Position numbers and translations under genes: made by a program. A stretch of DNA of 51,833 bases from the NCBI GenBank assembly GCA_947629355.1, contig CANRDJ010000004.1:1-51833 (forward strand). The letters run 5' to 3'. The stretch comes from an uncultured Clostridia bacterium. Lineage in GTDB: Bacteria > Bacillota > Clostridia > TANB77 > CAG-508. Shown here in pieces: positions 7,949 to 17,972 of this stretch. Within the stretch, counting starts at the first letter, position 1; the number at the start of each line of letters is the position of its first letter. The notes below the pieces were generated by a model. That model saw only the letters and a program-made list of their open reading frames with translations. It did no database searches and was not told the origin of the DNA.

Positions 7949-9761
7949 ATGCAAGACAGACAAAAATACATTAGAAATTTTAGCATTATAGCACATATAG
8001 ACCACGGAAAGTCGACACTTGCAGATAGACTAATAGAGAAAACTGGACTTCTTTCTTCAAGAGAAATGGAAAGTCAAGTTTTAGACAATATGGATTTAGA
8101 AAAAGAGCGTGGAATTACTATAAAAGCACAAGCTGTAAGAATGCTATATAAAGCAAAAGATGAAAATGAATATATTCTTAATTTAATAGATACACCAGGT
8201 CATGTAGATTTTAATTATGAGGTTTCAAAAAGTTTGGCAGCATGTGAAGGTGCAATTTTAGTAGTCGATAGCAGTCAAGGAGTAGAGGCACAAACACTTG
8301 CAAATGTATATTTAGCACTTGATAATAATTTAGAAATTTTGCCAGTTATAAACAAAGTAGACCTTCCAAATGCAAGACCAGATGAAGTAAAGGAAGAAAT
8401 AGAAGATATAATAGGAATACCAGCTATGGATGCACCTTGTATATCTGCAAAAACAGGATTAAATATAGACGAAGTCTTAGAAAGAATAGTTACAGATTTT
8501 AAACCACCAGTAGGCGATGAAACTAAACCTTTAAAATGCCTAATATTTGATTCGTTTTATGATAATTATAAAGGAGCATTAAGTTATATAAGAGTAGTAG
8601 AGGGAACAGTAAAAACAGGTGATGAAATTTTATTTATGGCTACAAATAAAAAATTTGTAGTTACAGAACTTGGATACCTAGAGCCAGGAACTACTGTTCC
8701 ATCAGATAAACTTTCGGCAGGAGAAGTTCGGATACATTGCAGCTAGTGTAAAAAATGTATCAGACCTGCATGTTGGAGATACAATAACAAATGCAATAAA
8801 TCCTGCAAAAGAGCCTTTGCCAGGATATAAAAAGGCAAATTCTATGGTATACTGCGGAATGTATCCATTAGATGGAGGAGATTACGAAAATTTAAAGACA
8901 GCATTAGAAAAATTAAAATTAAATGATGCTGCCCTAGAGTATGAACCAGAAACATCTATTGCGTTGGGATTTGGTTTTAGATGTGGATTTTTAGGATTAT
9001 TGCATTTAGAAATAGTACAAGAAAGATTAGAAAGAGAATTTGACTTAAATTTAATTACAACAGCACCATCAGTTATATATAAAGTATATAAACAAACAGG
9101 AGATGTAATTGAATTATATAATCCAGTTGATTTACCACCTGTGCAAGAAATAAGCTACATAGAAGAACCAATAGTAAAAGCAGAAATAATGCTTCCAAAA
9201 GAATTTGTAGGGAACGTAATGGAAATATGCCAAGAAAGAAGAGGCATATATATTGATATGAAGTATTTAGACAGTACAAGGGTTACTTTAGAGTATGAAC
9301 TTCCATTAAATGAAATAATATATGATTTTTTTGATACTTTAAAATCAAAAACAAAAGGTTATGCTTCATTTGATTATGAATTTAAAGAATATAGAAAATC
9401 TGAACTTGTAAAATTAGATATACATATAAATAATGAACCAGTAGATGCTCTATCATTCATAGTTCATAAAGATACAGCATATGCAAGAGGAAGAAAAATG
9501 GCAGAAAAGTTAAAAACAGTAATTCCAAGACAATTATTTGAAATACCAATTCAAGCAGTAGTAGGTGGAAAAATAATTGCAAGAGAAACAATATCTGCAA
9601 TGAGAAAAGATGTTCTTGCTAAATGTTATGGAGGAGATATTACAAGAAAGAAAAAACTTCTTGAAAAACAGAAAAAAGGTAAGAAAAAAATGAGACAAGT
9701 AGGAAATGTAGAAATACCACAAGAAGCATTTTTAAGTGTATTAAAGTTGGATGAAGAATAA
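7949..9761 (+). CDS. lepA: Elongation factor 4 (LepA), with +1 frameshift at CGG
   Basis: Ribosome-associated GTPase that can back-translocate stalled ribosomes. Full length over the shift is 603 residues, normal for the family. Visible are G1 [12 protein letters not shown], switch [16 protein letters not shown], and the C-terminal LepA domain ([20 protein letters not shown]). At 8729 an extra C makes GTT CGG ATA; the zero frame stops after 265 residues (EVRIHCS). Skipping one base gives [12 protein letters not shown], the family-conserved sequence in domain II. An AGGAG lies a few bases upstream of the shift. The ATG follows GGAGG. rlmB follows after 12 bases. Confidence 0.93.
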
Positions 9762-9773
9762 GGAGAATGAAAA

Positions 9774-10551
9774 TTGAAAAACGAAAAATTAAAAGGAAAA
9801 AGTACAGATGGTGAAAAATTGTCTGACCAGATAGAAGGACGAAATAGTGTTTTAGAATTATTAGAATCTGAAAGAGATATTAATAAAATACTAATTGTAA
9901 AAGGAGAAAGACATGGTTCCATTAATAAAATAATAGCAATCGCAAAACAAAGAAAAATAGTTATTGCAGAAGTTGAAAGAGCAAAGCTTAATGCAATATC
10001 TGAAACTAATAATCATCAAGGGGTAATAGCAATTGTGCCACCATTTAACTATGTAGATGTAGAACATATATTAGGAGAAGCAAAATCAAAAAAAGAAGAC
10101 CCTTTTATATTAATACTAGATGGAATAGAAGATCCACATAATTTAGGATCGATTATAAGAACTGCTGAAACAGCTGGAGTTCATGGAGTTATTATTCCAA
10201 AGAGGAGAGCTTGCCGGAGTAAATGCTACTGTTTCAAAATCATCTGCAGGTGCAGTTGAACATGTAAAAATTGCAAGAGTAAACAATATAAATGAAACAA
10301 TAAAGTATTTAAAAGAAAAAGGATTATGGATTTGCGGAACAGATGGAGATGCAAAAGAATACTACTATAATCAAAATTTAAAAGGTCCAATTGCAATAGT
10401 TATAGGTAGTGAAGGATTTGGAATGAGTAGATTAGTAAAAGAAAACTGCGATTTTTTAGCAAAAATCCCAATGAAAGGAAAAATAACATCTTTAAATGCC
10501 TCTGTATCAGCAGGAATTGTTATATACGAAGCTGTAAAGCAAAGAAATTAA
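9774..10551 (+). CDS. rlmB: SpoU/RlmB-type 23S rRNA 2'-O-methyltransferase, with +1 frameshift at CGG
   Basis: SAM-dependent TrmH/SpoU methyltransferase (258 residues over the shift). The N-terminal substrate-binding domain (EGRNSVLELLESE) is followed by the knotted SPOUT domain with LDGIEDPHNLGSIIRTAE, IGSEGFGMSRLV and IPMKGKITSLNASVSAGIV, the three SpoU motifs. The best start is TTG at 9774, 8 bases after AAGGAG. At 10215 the frame reads TGC CGG AGT and terminates 13 codons later; dropping one base gives KRRACGVNATVSKSSAGAVE, matching the conserved KRR-x2-G-x2-ATV-x-K block. A strong GAGGAG lies just upstream of the shift. Confidence 0.9.
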
Positions 10552-10598
10552 TAAATGTTTTAAAGTTTAATTTGTTTGATTAAATTTATTTCAGATTC

Positions 10599-10662
10599 TG
10601 TAGAGGCGGAATCAATTTCCGCCCAAGGAACAAATAAATTTATTCCTATAAACAACAATTTT
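10599..10662 (+). repeat. Interspersed repeat, family 1 copy A
   Basis: TGTAGAGGCGG...CCGCCC then AAATAAATTTATTCCTATAAACAACAATTTT. Shares the TGTAGAGG, CCGCCC, AAATAAATTTATT and AAACAACAATTT blocks with 44537-44605. It includes a stable GGCGGAA/TTCCGCC hairpin and could act as a terminator or MITE. Confidence 0.6.
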
Positions 10663-10733
10663 AAATAATAAAAGTGTAAAAATATTATATAATTAAATGC
10701 ACGGTAGATAACATAGAAATAGCAAAATAAAAC

Positions 10734-10762
10734 TTGCATTTTAAATATGATTATGCTAAAAT
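10734..10762 (+). promoter_or_regulatory. Promoter of secG
   Basis: TTGCAT-17-TAAAAT, about 34 bases before the secG GTG start. Confidence 0.6.
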
Positions 10763-10795
10763 ATATTAGTCAAATTAATTTGGAGGTAATAAAAA

Positions 10796-11044
10796 GTGAA
10801 TATATTAAGAAATATTATAACAGTAATTTATGTAATAAATTGTTTAGTATTAATAGTAATATGTTTAATGCAATCAAAAGATGATGAAGGAGCATCAGGA
10901 GCAATAGTAGGTGGTAGTTCATCAAGCTTTTATGAAAAAAATAAAGGAAGAACAAAAGAAGGAAAATTAAAAAGATGGACTATAATTCTTGGAATAACAT
11001 TTGCAATACTTACAATTGTTTTAGGAATATTATATATGTTATAA
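10796..11044 (+). CDS. secG: Preprotein translocase subunit SecG
   Basis: 82-residue inner-membrane component of the SecYEG channel. Two transmembrane helices (about residues 4-24 and 60-80) flank the conserved cytoplasmic loop LMQSKDDEGASGAIVGGSSSSF. The start is GTG with a GGAGG site 8 bases upstream. It is single-gene with its own promoter and terminator. Confidence 0.93.
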   Translation: MNILRNIITVIYVINCLVLIVICLMQSKDDEGASGAIVGGSSSSFYEKNKGRTKEGKLKRWTIILGITFAILTIVLGILYML

Positions 11045-11050
11045 AATAAA

Positions 11051-11078
11051 AAGTGGCTTTGTTAAAAGCCATTTTTTT
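11051..11078 (+). terminator. Terminator of secG
   Basis: Stem AAGTGGCTTT / AAAGCCATT followed by a run of T. Confidence 0.85.
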
Positions 11079-11142
11079 ATAGAGATTTTGCTAATAAGAG
11101 TATATAAACACAAATGCAAATTTAAATATCAAATACAATTAT

Positions 11143-11310
11143 TTAAACACCTCTTATCAAGATCATCAAGTTAGGAAGTATTAGAGACAATGTGGCAATA
11201 ACAATTACTGTAATGCCACCTAATTTATTTTTATCTTTTAATTCATAAATACCATAGCTTACAGTTTTTATAAATATAATTATTGATAATATAATGACTA
11301 AAATTCTCAT
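11143..11310 (-). CDS. Small two-helix membrane protein at the end of the ger operon
   Basis: A 55-residue open frame not obvious at larger length cutoffs: MRILVIILSIIIFIKTVSYG, then ELKDKNKLGG, then a second hydrophobic helix ending in RGV. AGGAGG sits 7 bases before the ATG, and the gene starts 9 bases after the gerC stop, so it is the fourth gene of the germination operon. Small two-transmembrane proteins are known to accompany some Ger receptors; a role as a receptor accessory subunit is inference from position and topology. Confidence 0.75.
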   Translation of the reverse strand: MRILVIILSIIIFIKTVSYGIYELKDKNKLGGITVIVIATLSLILPNLMILIRGV

Positions 11311-11319
11311 AAAAACCTC

Positions 11320-12553
11320 CTATAGTTTGGTATATAGCTGACTACTTTGCAATGTAGTATCAACATTTACCGTAAAAAATGAATTTTCATAATTATACAG
11401 CCAATCTGATTCAATCCAATCATTCCATGTAGAATAATTATTAATTACATGTCTTCCAAAGTTTCCAATATCAGATTTGTATTCTTTAGAAGTTTTGTAT
11501 AGATACGATGATATATTTTGTTGTAAATAGGAATTAGTATAGTCTTCAATAAGATTTAGTGTATATGAATCTGAATAGTTTAAATTTTCATCTAAAGATA
11601 ATATATTTCCAGTCAGTTTAATATTACATTCAATATATGGGTTACCATTTATGAGTTTAACAGAAGTTTTAGGTCTTTTGGCATAAGTTATATATAAATT
11701 TATTACAGAGTTTGTATCGTAAGGATTAGGTACGCCAATTGTTGCACTTTCAAATTTATCTACTACTAAAAGATGGCATAATGACTCCATACCAGTGAGT
11801 TCACCCACTAATTTATCATCACTAAATACAGCTATTCCCATGTTTTCTAAACCAGTTTCACTTTTTATTGGGGTTTCATCAGCCTTATATGAACCTTCAG
11901 TATCATATGGTGGTAGATCTGAGTGGTCTTGATGTGTTGAATCTGTATTAATTCCTCCCAATATTGCATGAGCCTGATTAGTACTACTAAGCATATCAGA
12001 ATAAAAATCTGATAATGTAACGTTTTCGGTAAATCCAGTATATTCGCTAGAATTTAATGTAAATTCGTAATATCTTGCAGAAACACTTTCAAGTGTAGGT
12101 TGAGAGTTATTTAAATAATCAGAGGCTTTACATCTACTAATTATGATATTGCAATTAGGTCTAATTTCCAAATTATTAACCAATGTGTATATATAATCTG
12201 AAATACCCTCATAAGCAAGTTCTTCAGATATAACAATAGCCTTACAATGAGATAGATTAACTTTTTTACTTATATAACTATTTACTAAAGCAATTCCAGT
12301 ATCAATAGATTCACAGTCAACAGTAGTTACAGTAGATTCTTTTGATTGACTACTATCTCCGACCACTACCACCAGAGCTATTACTAAGCATAGCAAATTG
12401 AATACTAAGCTTTATTTCATCACTTTCACCCTTATCTATACCAATTGCAACAGCATATCCTAGAGCTTCTAGTCCATCAGCATCATAGCAACCAGTTAAA
12501 GTAGATAAAAAGAAAATTATAATTAATAAAATAGCTATTATTTTTGTTTTCAT
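11320..12553 (-). CDS. gerC: Spore germination protein GerC-type lipoprotein, with +1 frameshift at CGG
   Basis: C subunit of a germinant receptor, 410 residues over the shift. The N-terminal lipoprotein signal ends in the lipobox LTGC (about residue 22), followed by the GerAC core (DGLEALGYAVAIGIDKG, VNLSHCKAIVISEELA, RPNCNIIISRC). The frame shifts at the in-frame CGG at 12361-12359 (GGT CGG AGA TAG). Skipping one base gives a run of glycines then DSSQSKES and continues without interruption; the zero frame ends at 66 residues, one codon after CGG. The shift lies in a glycine/serine linker, so homology constrains the exact residue less than at other sites. The start overlaps the gerB stop. 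Confidence 0.88.
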
Positions 12554-13644
12554 TATACTTTCTCCTTTTTATGCTTTAAGTTTGCTAATATTAAAATCAT
12601 TAAGCTCATAGCAAAAATTAATAAAATAACTATATATTTTAATAATATATTTTGTATATACTTAATATCAGATATATTTTTAAAAACAAGTGCAACACTA
12701 AAAATTATGGCACATATGCTATAACTCATTTCTTTATGATTTTTAATTTTAATTAGTTTTTTTAAAATTCTATTTATAAACGAAGTTGTTATACTTAAAA
12801 AAGAGAAGGTTGATAGTATCCAAACAAAAATAAAAATAGCATCAACTCTTTGAAAGAATTTTCCAAACTCAATCAATCTTGTAAGCAAATATACAGAAAG
12901 CATTTCATCTGAAAAAGCAATAAAAGGAAATATCATAAGTAAGCATACAACACTTAAAAATAGATATATTGCAGATATTATTATAGAAGTTATTGCTATA
13001 AATTTAAAATCTTTAGGTTCTTTAAGTACAGGAATTAAAAAATAGAGATATGCAAACGAGCTAAATGTAAAAATATTATTTAATCCAATTAAAAATGTTT
13101 TATCTGCACCAAATCCCAATATAGGAAAGATTCTTTCTGGAACGAAATCTTTGGCAGTTGCAAAAAGTATTATGAGCATACTAAATAAAACAATAGGTGT
13201 AAAAACAAGATTTACTTGTGCAACAGGTTTAATACCTAATTTTATTGTTAATACAACAGGAATTAAAAATAATAGTAATAAAAATACAATAGGACTTTTT
13301 TCAAAATATATTAATTTCAAACTGCTTGATAAATATCTTAAAAAAATTCCTGCTACAAATATGAAAAATAGTATATATAAAATTCCAACAATTGTTTTTA
13401 ATGTTTTGCCACCCAAATATTCAGAAATATCTACAATGTCTTGAGTAGGAAAGCTTTTAAACAATTTACAAATTAATAAACAAAATAAAATAGCAACTAT
13501 ACTAATAACTATTACATTAAGCCAAGCAGAAGAGCCTGTATTCATAATAATTGTATTTGGTAGATTGAAAATTATTTGATTAATTGTAATCATAATAATT
13601 AGGGCAATTGCTTCAAATTTTCCTATTTTTTGCAATGAATCCAT
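12553..13644 (-). CDS. gerB: Spore germination protein GerB-type permease
   Basis: 363-residue integral membrane protein of the GerAB/APC-transporter type, about ten transmembrane helices. The N-terminal FEAIALIIMITINQIIF and the SEYLGGKTLKTIVGILYILFF segment fit the family. It binds the germinant in the inner spore membrane in characterised receptors. It lies between gerA (3-base gap) and gerC (1-base overlap), so it is translationally coupled. The frame is intact and contains no CGG codon. Confidence 0.9.
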   Translation of the reverse strand: MDSLQKIGKFEAIALIIMITINQIIFNLPNTIIMNTGSSAWLNVIVISIVAILFCLLICKLFKSFPTQDIVDISEYLGGKTLKTIVGILYILFFIFVAGIFLRYLSSSLKLIYFEKSPIVFLLLLFLIPVVLTIKLGIKPVAQVNLVFTPIVLFSMLIILFATAKDFVPERIFPILGFGADKTFLIGLNNIFTFSSFAYLYFLIPVLKEPKDFKFIAITSIIISAIYLFLSVVCLLMIFPFIAFSDEMLSVYLLTRLIEFGKFFQRVDAIFIFVWILSTFSFLSITTSFINRILKKLIKIKNHKEMSYSICAIIFSVALVFKNISDIKYIQNILLKYIVILLIFAMSLMILILANLKHKKEKV

Positions 13645-13647
13645 ATA

Positions 13648-15356
13648 TTATCTATTTCCTTTCCAAAATTTCCATCTCATACTTATTTTTCCTTGAGATT
13701 TAGGTTTTTTTGTATTTAAAAAATCTGCTCTTTTTTCTCTGTTCCACATAGGAGGAACAAAGTATGAAGCATCAGTATTTAAATTTGTAACTGGTAAATA
13801 TGGTGCTAAATATGAAACACCAAAAGATTTACTATTTGCAAGTATAGCAAGTTGCACAAATATTCCAATAGCAATTCCTAAAAAACCAGCAATATATCCT
13901 AATACAATATATAAAAATCTAAGAATTCTTAAAGTAAACCCAAGTGAAAAATCAGGAATTGCAAATGAACAAATTGCAGTAATTGCTACTATAATAATTA
14001 GAATTGGACTTACTAAATTTGCACTTACTGATGCTTCTCCGAAGTATTAATGCACCAACAATTCCGAATGGTTGGTCCTACAGGGGTAGGAACTCTAAGA
14101 CCTGCCTCTCGAATTAATTCAAAAGAAAATTCCATTAAAAGTATTTCAAATATAACTGGGAATGGAACTGTGTTCCTAGCTGCAGCTATTGTAAATAAAA
14201 GCTCTGTGGGCAGTAGTTCAGTATGGTAATTAGTAATAGCGACGTAAATGCCAGGTAAAAACAAGGTTATAATAAATGCAAAAATTCTAATTATTTTTAA
14301 TAGATTTGCATATTGAAATCTTAAATTGACATCTTCAGGAGATGATAAAAAATCTATAAATACACCAGGCATTATAAGGCAGTAAGGAGTTCCATCAACA
14401 ATAACTACAACTCTTCCTTCTAACATATGATTTGCAGCTTTATCAGGTCTTTCAGTTGCAATAATTTGAGGAAATGTAAGAGAGCTATTATCTTGAATTA
14501 ACTGTTCTAATTGGCCAGAAGAAATAATATTATCCACATCGAGATTGTTTATTCTATATTTAACCTCAGCAATTAAATCACTATTAGCTATAGTTTTAAT
14601 GTAACAAATAGCAACTTTTGTTTTACTTACTTTACCAACAGAAGTACTTTCAATTATTAAATTTTCATTACTTATTAATCTTCTAATCATAGAAGTATTA
14701 GTTCTTAGTTTCTCTACAAATGATTCTTGAGAACCTCTTACTACAACTTCATTTTTAGGCTCTGAAATACTTCTAGATTCAAAACCCTTAACATCAATAA
14801 CAAATGCTAAAGAAAGAGTATCTATAAATAAAGCACAATCTCCCATATTAACACTAGAAAAAGCCTCTTCAAAATCATATACTTTTTTTATTGTATTTTG
14901 AGGTACTAATGAATTATATATATAGTCTTCCAAATTGAATTTTTTTACTCTTCTAACAGTAATATTATTTGTAACAACAGAAGGATTTTGCTTTGTCAAA
15001 TTATTATCTTTTGCCATAAGAGGTCTTAATATAAAATTATTTATACTTTCAGAATCTATCATTCCATCAATGAATAAAAGTAGAGAATTATATTCTTTAC
15101 CTTTAATATTTAATTTAAATTCTCTGAGTTTAATGTCACTATTTATAAGAGTATTATATTTTACCTTAATATAATCTAAATTAACACTTAAACTACTATA
15201 AATATTTTGTTTGCTATTCTCATTACTTGGAGAAATATTTTCCTTATTATTATTTTCATTATCTTTATTACCACTTTCTGGTAAAGAAAAATCATAAATA
15301 TCTTGAGGTTCTTTATATAAAAATATATTAGTAAACAAATCTTTTAAATTTTTCAT
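13648..15356 (-). CDS. gerA: Spore germination protein GerA-type, with two +1 frameshifts at CGG
   Basis: A subunit of a germinant receptor, 568 residues over two shifts. An acidic, asparagine-rich N-terminal region precedes the GerAA soluble domain (FIDGMIDSESINNFILRPLM, DCALFIDTLSLAFVID) and the membrane domain (YCLIMPGVFIDFL, LPGIYVAITNYHTELLP, MEFSFELIREAGLRVPTPVG). The zero frame ends 13 codons after CGG at 14066-14064 (ATT CGG AAT). Skipping one base gives PTIGIVGALIL, then a second CGG at 14041-14039 (CTT CGG AGA) skips to GEASVSANLVSPILI, exactly the GerAA consensus, and the frame runs on to 13648. Two identical corrections 25 bases apart restore one protein. First gene of a four-gene operon. 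Confidence 0.9.
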
Positions 15357-15380
15357 AAAACCTCCAATTTAAAATTCGTT

Positions 15381-15502
15381 TTAAGTAAATTGTTGTTTGT
15401 GTGAGGGGAATTCTAGGGACTGTCCCTAAAAATCACCAATTTTGGTGATTTTTGGGACTGTCCTGAATTCTCCGAACATGAAACAAACAACAATTTATTT
15501 AA
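15381..15502. mobile_element. MITE-like element with terminal inverted repeats
   Basis: 20-base ends (TTAAGTAAATTGTTGTTTGT and the inverse of TTAAATAAATTGTTGTTTGT, one mismatch) enclose about 80 bases with a long internal palindrome (GGACTGTCCCTAAAAATCACC with its inverted counterpart GGTGATTTTTGGGACTGTCC). No coding capacity. Variants of the right end (ACAAACAACAATTT) recur at about 10650, 21935, 44592 and 46384. The stretch 15503-15710 holds nothing recognisable. Confidence 0.65.
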
Positions 15503-15715
15503 TATATAAACTTTTAATAACATTTTTTCCAAAATTAATAAAAATATGTACAAAATAGAAATTCAAAAAATATTATTAATATTTTATTAAACAAATATAG
15601 GGGATAAGAGGTAGAATATGTATAAAAAATTAAGAAAAAAAGAGATATAAAGAGAAAACAATATAAAAATGGGCAATAAAACAAGAATTGGTTTTATAAA
15701 TGAAATAAATACTAT

Positions 15716-15743
15716 TTGAGAAGTTATAAAAAAATGATATAAT
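15716..15743 (+). promoter_or_regulatory. SigmaA promoter of the ctsR operon
   Basis: TTGAGA-16-TATAAT directly upstream of the CtsR box. Confidence 0.75.
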
Positions 15744-15749
15744 ATTAAT

Positions 15750-15766
15750 AGTCAAAGAAAGTCAAA
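15750..15766 (+). promoter_or_regulatory. CtsR operator
   Basis: AGTCAAAGAAAGTCAAA matches the CtsR heptad direct-repeat consensus RGTCAAANANRGTCAAA exactly, just downstream of the -10. It indicates autoregulation of the operon and heat-shock control. Confidence 0.92.
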
Positions 15767-15786
15767 GTCAAAAGAGAGGTGATTAC

Positions 15787-16240
15787 ATGAAAATAACAGA
15801 CATAATAGAAGAATTTATAAAAGATTTATTTGATGATGAACAAGAATATATTGAAATACAAAGAAATGAACTTGCAGAAAAATTTAATTGTGTACCATCT
15901 CAAATTAATTACGTAATATCCACGAGATTTAGGCCATCACAAGGATATTATGTGGAGAGTAAGCGTGGTGGTCGGAGGACATATAAGAATAAAAAAAATA
16001 AATATTACAAAAAGCAATTATTTAATGCATATAATATCAAATATGGGGGATAAAATAACATCAAATGAAGTAGACATATTTATTAGTAACTTTCTATCAT
16101 ACAATATTATAAACAAAACAGAAGCTAAACTTTTAAAAGTAGCAACAAGTGACAATGTACTTAACATACCCCAAGAGATGAAAGATTCATTAAGAGCAAA
16201 TATTTTCAAAAATATGATACTTAATCTTGTAGAAGATTAA
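15787..16240 (+). CDS. ctsR: Transcriptional repressor CtsR, with +1 frameshift at CGG
   Basis: Class III heat-shock repressor, 150 residues over the shift (normal size). The winged-helix N-terminus has IIEEFIKDLFDDEQEYIEIQ and NCVPSQINYVISTRF. The beta-wing that enters the DNA minor groove, ESKRGGGGHIRI, is created only by the shift: at 15973 the frame reads GGT CGG AGG and would continue as RRTYKNKK to a stop after 88 residues. After skipping one base the C-terminal McsB-responsive domain (EAKLLKVATSDNVL) follows intact. It is first in the operon, with the CtsR box 21 bases before the ATG and a GAGAGGTG ribosome site. Confidence 0.93.
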
Positions 16241-16270
16241 TGACGACAGTTCCCAATGAGCATTCTTGTA

Positions 16271-16896
16271 GCATTTGGGACATATCTTGAATTTATTAAG
16301 GAGGATAAAAATATGTTGTGTCAAAAGTGTAATAAAAATGAGGCAAATGTAAAATACACAGAAATTATAAATGGAGAAAAAAAGGAAATGATGTTATGTG
16401 AAGAATGTAGTCATAAACTAGGATTGGATAATATTAATTTTAATATGCCGATTGATTTTTCTAGCTTTTTTGGCGGATTATTAGAGGATGATGAGTATAA
16501 CTCACCTGAATTGATGCCATTGTTTCAAAATGTAAAAGAATTAAAATGTGATAATTGTAATATTACTTATGAAGAATTTATAAATCAAGGGAAGTTTGGA
16601 TGTGAAGAATGTTATAATGTGTTTTCTAATAAAATAGACAGTATTTTGAAAAGATTGCATGGAAGTAATAAATATCTAGGAAGGAAAGCTTTAAAAAGTA
16701 GTTTAAAAAATGAGAAAACGGATAATGTAAAAAGATCAGAAACAAAAGATGAAATAAACAGTAAAGAAAATAAAATAGAAAAATTGCAAAAAGATTTAAA
16801 AAAAGCAATTGCAGATGAAAGATATGAAGATGCAGCAAAAATAAGAGATGAGATTGCTAAAATCAAAAATAGATAGGAAAGATATGTCCCAAATGC
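16271..16896. repeat. 18-base perfect inverted repeat flanking mcsA
   Basis: GCATTTGGGACATATCTT at 16271-16288 and its exact reverse complement at 16879-16896 lie in the two intergenic gaps around mcsA. The left copy is also part of a local hairpin (TTCCCAATG / CATTTGGGA). Related GGGAC-TGTCC fragments sit beside both. Could be REP-like remnants, or RNA structures that loop the mcsA message. Confidence 0.7.
16313..16876 (+). CDS. mcsA: McsA, activator of the McsB arginine kinase
   Basis: 187-residue zinc-finger protein with four CxxC pairs (CQKC, CEEC, CDNC, CEEC), a middle region and a C-terminal UVR/coiled-coil domain (LQKDLKKAIADERYEDAAKI). It binds McsB and stimulates protein-arginine phosphorylation, and contributes to metal and heat stress responses. 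The ATG at 16313 follows AAGGAGG and begins with the first zinc finger, so upstream in-frame starts are unlikely. It stands between ctsR and mcsB, each gap being about 60-70 bases and carrying one arm of an inverted repeat. Confidence 0.92.
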   Translation: MLCQKCNKNEANVKYTEIINGEKKEMMLCEECSHKLGLDNINFNMPIDFSSFFGGLLEDDEYNSPELMPLFQNVKELKCDNCNITYEEFINQGKFGCEECYNVFSNKIDSILKRLHGSNKYLGRKALKSSLKNEKTDNVKRSETKDEINSKENKIEKLQKDLKKAIADERYEDAAKIRDEIAKIKNR

Positions 16897-16936
16897 GATA
16901 AATGTCGTATATGGACTGTCTCCAAAGGAGGTAAAA

Positions 16937-17953
16937 ATGTTAAATTGGTATTTACAGTCAGGTAATGAAGGAGATGTAGTTTATAGCACAAGAATAAGAC
17001 TTGCAAGAAATATAAAAGGATTTTATTTTGTTAATAAATATACAAAGAAAGATGCTGATAAAATAATAGAAATAATGGGAAATGTAATTTCTAATTTAGG
17101 ATATGGATTAAAATTAATTAGGCTTAGTGATTTAGATGATATTACAAAGATAACATTAGTTGAAAAGCATCTAATAAGTCCAGAGTTTGCATATAATAAA
17201 GGTGAAATAGGAGCAATTGCTATTAATGATGATGAAAACATATGTATAATGATAAATGAGGAGGATCATTTAAGAATCCAAGTTTTATCAGCTGGTTTAG
17301 AATTGGAAAATTCTTTGAATTTAGCAATTGAGATAGATAAGAAATTAGAAGAGCTAATTCCATACGCATATAACGATAAATATGGATTTTTAACAAGTTG
17401 TCCTACAAATGTTGGTACGGGACTTAGAGCATCTATTATGGTACATTTACCAGCTTTGAGTAAAACAAGAAATGTAAGAAAGGTGCTAGAAGCGGTTAAT
17501 AGTTTTGATATGAACATTAGAGGAGTTTATGGCGAAGGAAGTACAGCACAAGGAGATATTTATCAAATATCTAATAAGCAATCTCTTGGAATTTCTGAAG
17601 AAGAAATAATAAGGAATTTAAAAATTATAACAGATAAAGTAATAGAACAAGAAAAATTAGCAAGAAAAATACTTACTAAAAAAGAAATTGAGTTGGAAGA
17701 TAGAGTATATAGGTCATATGGAATACTTGTAAATAGTAGAAAACTTTCATCAGAAGAATGCAATAATTTATTGTCAGATGTAAAACTTGGAACGGATATG
17801 GGTATAATTAAAGAGATGAATGATTTAAAAGTAAAAAAACTTGAAGTATATACGAAACCAGCTAATCTTCAAAAATATTTAGGACAAACATTGGATAGCT
17901 ATGATAGAGATATAAAAAGGGCAGAGATTATAAAGCAGATTGTTAATGAATAA
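16937..17953 (+). CDS. mcsB: Protein arginine kinase McsB
   Basis: 338 residues, phosphagen-kinase fold. Nucleotide-binding STRIRLARNIKGF (about 15-27) and the catalytic-loop motif SCPTNVGTGLRASIMVHLP (about 154-172) are intact, and RGVYGEGSTAQGDIYQISN fits the family. It phosphorylates arginines on CtsR and misfolded proteins, marking them for ClpC-ClpP. The frame has no CGG codon. An AAAGGAGG site precedes the ATG; clpC follows after 19 bases. Confidence 0.95.
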   Translation: MLNWYLQSGNEGDVVYSTRIRLARNIKGFYFVNKYTKKDADKIIEIMGNVISNLGYGLKLIRLSDLDDITKITLVEKHLISPEFAYNKGEIGAIAINDDENICIMINEEDHLRIQVLSAGLELENSLNLAIEIDKKLEELIPYAYNDKYGFLTSCPTNVGTGLRASIMVHLPALSKTRNVRKVLEAVNSFDMNIRGVYGEGSTAQGDIYQISNKQSLGISEEEIIRNLKIITDKVIEQEKLARKILTKKEIELEDRVYRSYGILVNSRKLSSEECNNLLSDVKLGTDMGIIKEMNDLKVKKLEVYTKPANLQKYLGQTLDSYDRDIKRAEIIKQIVNE

Positions 17954-17972
17954 TAAAAGGAGGTAAGATAAT

